Shown here: piece after piece, positions 5,261-5,751 of the stretch
Numbering within the stretch: position 1 is the stretch's first letter
How the letters are laid out: every line of letters starts with the position of its first letter
From: Rhodospirillales bacterium
GTDB lineage: Bacteria; Pseudomonadota; Alphaproteobacteria; Rhodospirillales; JAOUPW01
NCBI GenBank assembly: GCA_029879665.1
Contig: JAOUPW010000151.1
Coordinates: 1 to 5,751 of the forward strand
Length of the DNA: 5,751 bases
Direction: 5' to 3'
Program-made: the position numbers and the translations under genes
The notes under the pieces: model-generated
Databases searched by the model: none
The model's input: only the letters and a program-made list of their open reading frames with translations
What the model was told of the DNA's origin: nothing

Positions 5261-5681
5261 AGATGATGTCGTCGAAATTCCGTCCGCGCCCGGGGCTTAC
5301 GGCCTGATCCTTACGCTTGTGAAGCCGCTCCGCTTCAAAGGGCATCTGCTTGCAGCGGCAACTTATCTTTATGCCGGCAGCGCCCGGGGCCCGGGCGGCC
5401 TTCGCGCCCGCATCGGCCGGCACCTGAAAGAGGATAAAAAAATTCATTGGCACGTGGACCGGTTGACCGACGTCGCCAGGGTCGGGGCGGTCTATGCGCT
5501 TGTCGGCGGCGACGAATGCGAGATTGTCGAAACCGCGCTCAAAATCAAAGGCGTTTCAGCACCGGTGCCCGGCTTCGGCAGTTCCGACTGCCGCATCTGC
5601 CCGGCCCATCTGCTGCGCCTGCCGGACGGGTTTGAGGCAGGGAGTTTTTTCGCGAAAATTCGCAGCGCCAAGTCAGGTTAA
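5229..5681 (+). CDS. GIY-YIG nuclease-like protein of the DUF123/Uri superfamily
   Basis: The 150-residue product matches the compact DUF123 family, a GIY-YIG superfamily branch (COG1833-type) sometimes found fused to or beside endonuclease III. Visible motifs in order are: PGAYGLIL (21-28, the GIY element), TYLYAGSARGPGGLRARIGRHL (45-66, the YIG element with Gly50 and the helix Arg61/Arg64/His65), KKIHWHVDRL (70-79), ECEIVE (96-101, carrying candidate metal-ligand Glu) and PGFGSSDCR (114-122), all family hallmarks. The usual length is about 120-150 residues, so it is complete. The family's substrate is not well established; a role on DNA is presumed from the fold. Cys97, Cys121 and Cys124 might matter for folding. 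It overlaps pagL by 32 nt in another frame, suggesting translational coupling, though the functions look unrelated. Confidence 0.88.
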   Translation: MSASATATCSEDDVVEIPSAPGAYGLILTLVKPLRFKGHLLAAATYLYAGSARGPGGLRARIGRHLKEDKKIHWHVDRLTDVARVGAVYALVGGDECEIVETALKIKGVSAPVPGFGSSDCRICPAHLLRLPDGFEAGSFFAKIRSAKSG

Positions 5682-5693
5682 GCGGAATCCGGC

Positions 5694-5751
5694 TTAAAGA
5701 ATTTCGAGCACATTTTCAGGCGGACGGCCGATGCGGGCCTGACCGCCCTTA
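5694..5751 (-). CDS. C-terminal end of an unidentified convergent gene (partial)
   Basis: The minus strand reads KGGQARIGRPPENVLEIL followed by a TAA stop at 5696-5694, open to the right edge. Third codon positions are mostly G/C or T, as in the genuine genes here, and the stop lies only 12 nt from the stop of the GIY-YIG gene, a typical tail-to-tail arrangement. Eighteen residues are too few to name a family, and I do not recognise it. Other readings of these 58 bases, including non-coding, cannot be excluded. Confidence 0.5.
   Translation of the reverse strand, partial: KGGQARIGRPPENVLEIL

Overview
The window looks like chromosomal DNA from a Gram-negative alphaproteobacterium, perhaps from the Rhodospirillales side. 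Two proteins carry outer-membrane signals and a third is a lipoprotein. GC content is moderately high and coding regions prefer G/C in the third codon position. The C-terminal OmpA-like domain of the lipoprotein and the Trp-phased TPR protein resemble proteins I associate with that group. This placement is an inference from protein style; no rRNA or other marker is present.

Layout. 1-462 (minus) is the first 154 codons of a FadL/OmpP1-type outer-membrane protein that runs off the left edge. 463-889 is non-coding, with a tandem A-tract/hairpin repeat just upstream of that gene. 890-2044 (minus) is a lipoprotein with a coiled-coil middle and a diverged OmpA-like C-terminal domain. 2045-2337 is a divergent intergenic region. 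A complete tRNA-Arg(ACG) lies at 2338-2414 (plus). 2497-4272 (minus; possible upstream start at 4350) encodes a large soluble protein: a cyclic-nucleotide-binding domain, an uncharacterised middle domain, then TPR-like repeats with an exact 47-residue period. Divergently from it, 4520-5260 (plus) encodes a PagL-type lipid A 3-O-deacylase with its catalytic His/Ser/Glu intact. Its 3' end overlaps a GIY-YIG (DUF123/Uri-type) nuclease-like gene at 5229-5681. The last 58 bases hold the end of an unidentified convergent gene.

How the genes relate. Three products act at the cell envelope: the FadL-like barrel, the OmpA-like lipoprotein and the lipid A deacylase. Nothing shows that they form one pathway. 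The only evident co-expression unit is pagL plus the GIY-YIG gene, which overlap by 32 nt. The cNMP-TPR gene and pagL share an intergenic region containing a good dyad, so they could be co-regulated, but this is inference. I see no mobile element, CRISPR array or obvious defence system. The most distinctive items are the cNMP/47-residue-TPR fusion and the OmpA-like domain that has lost its canonical peptidoglycan-binding residues.
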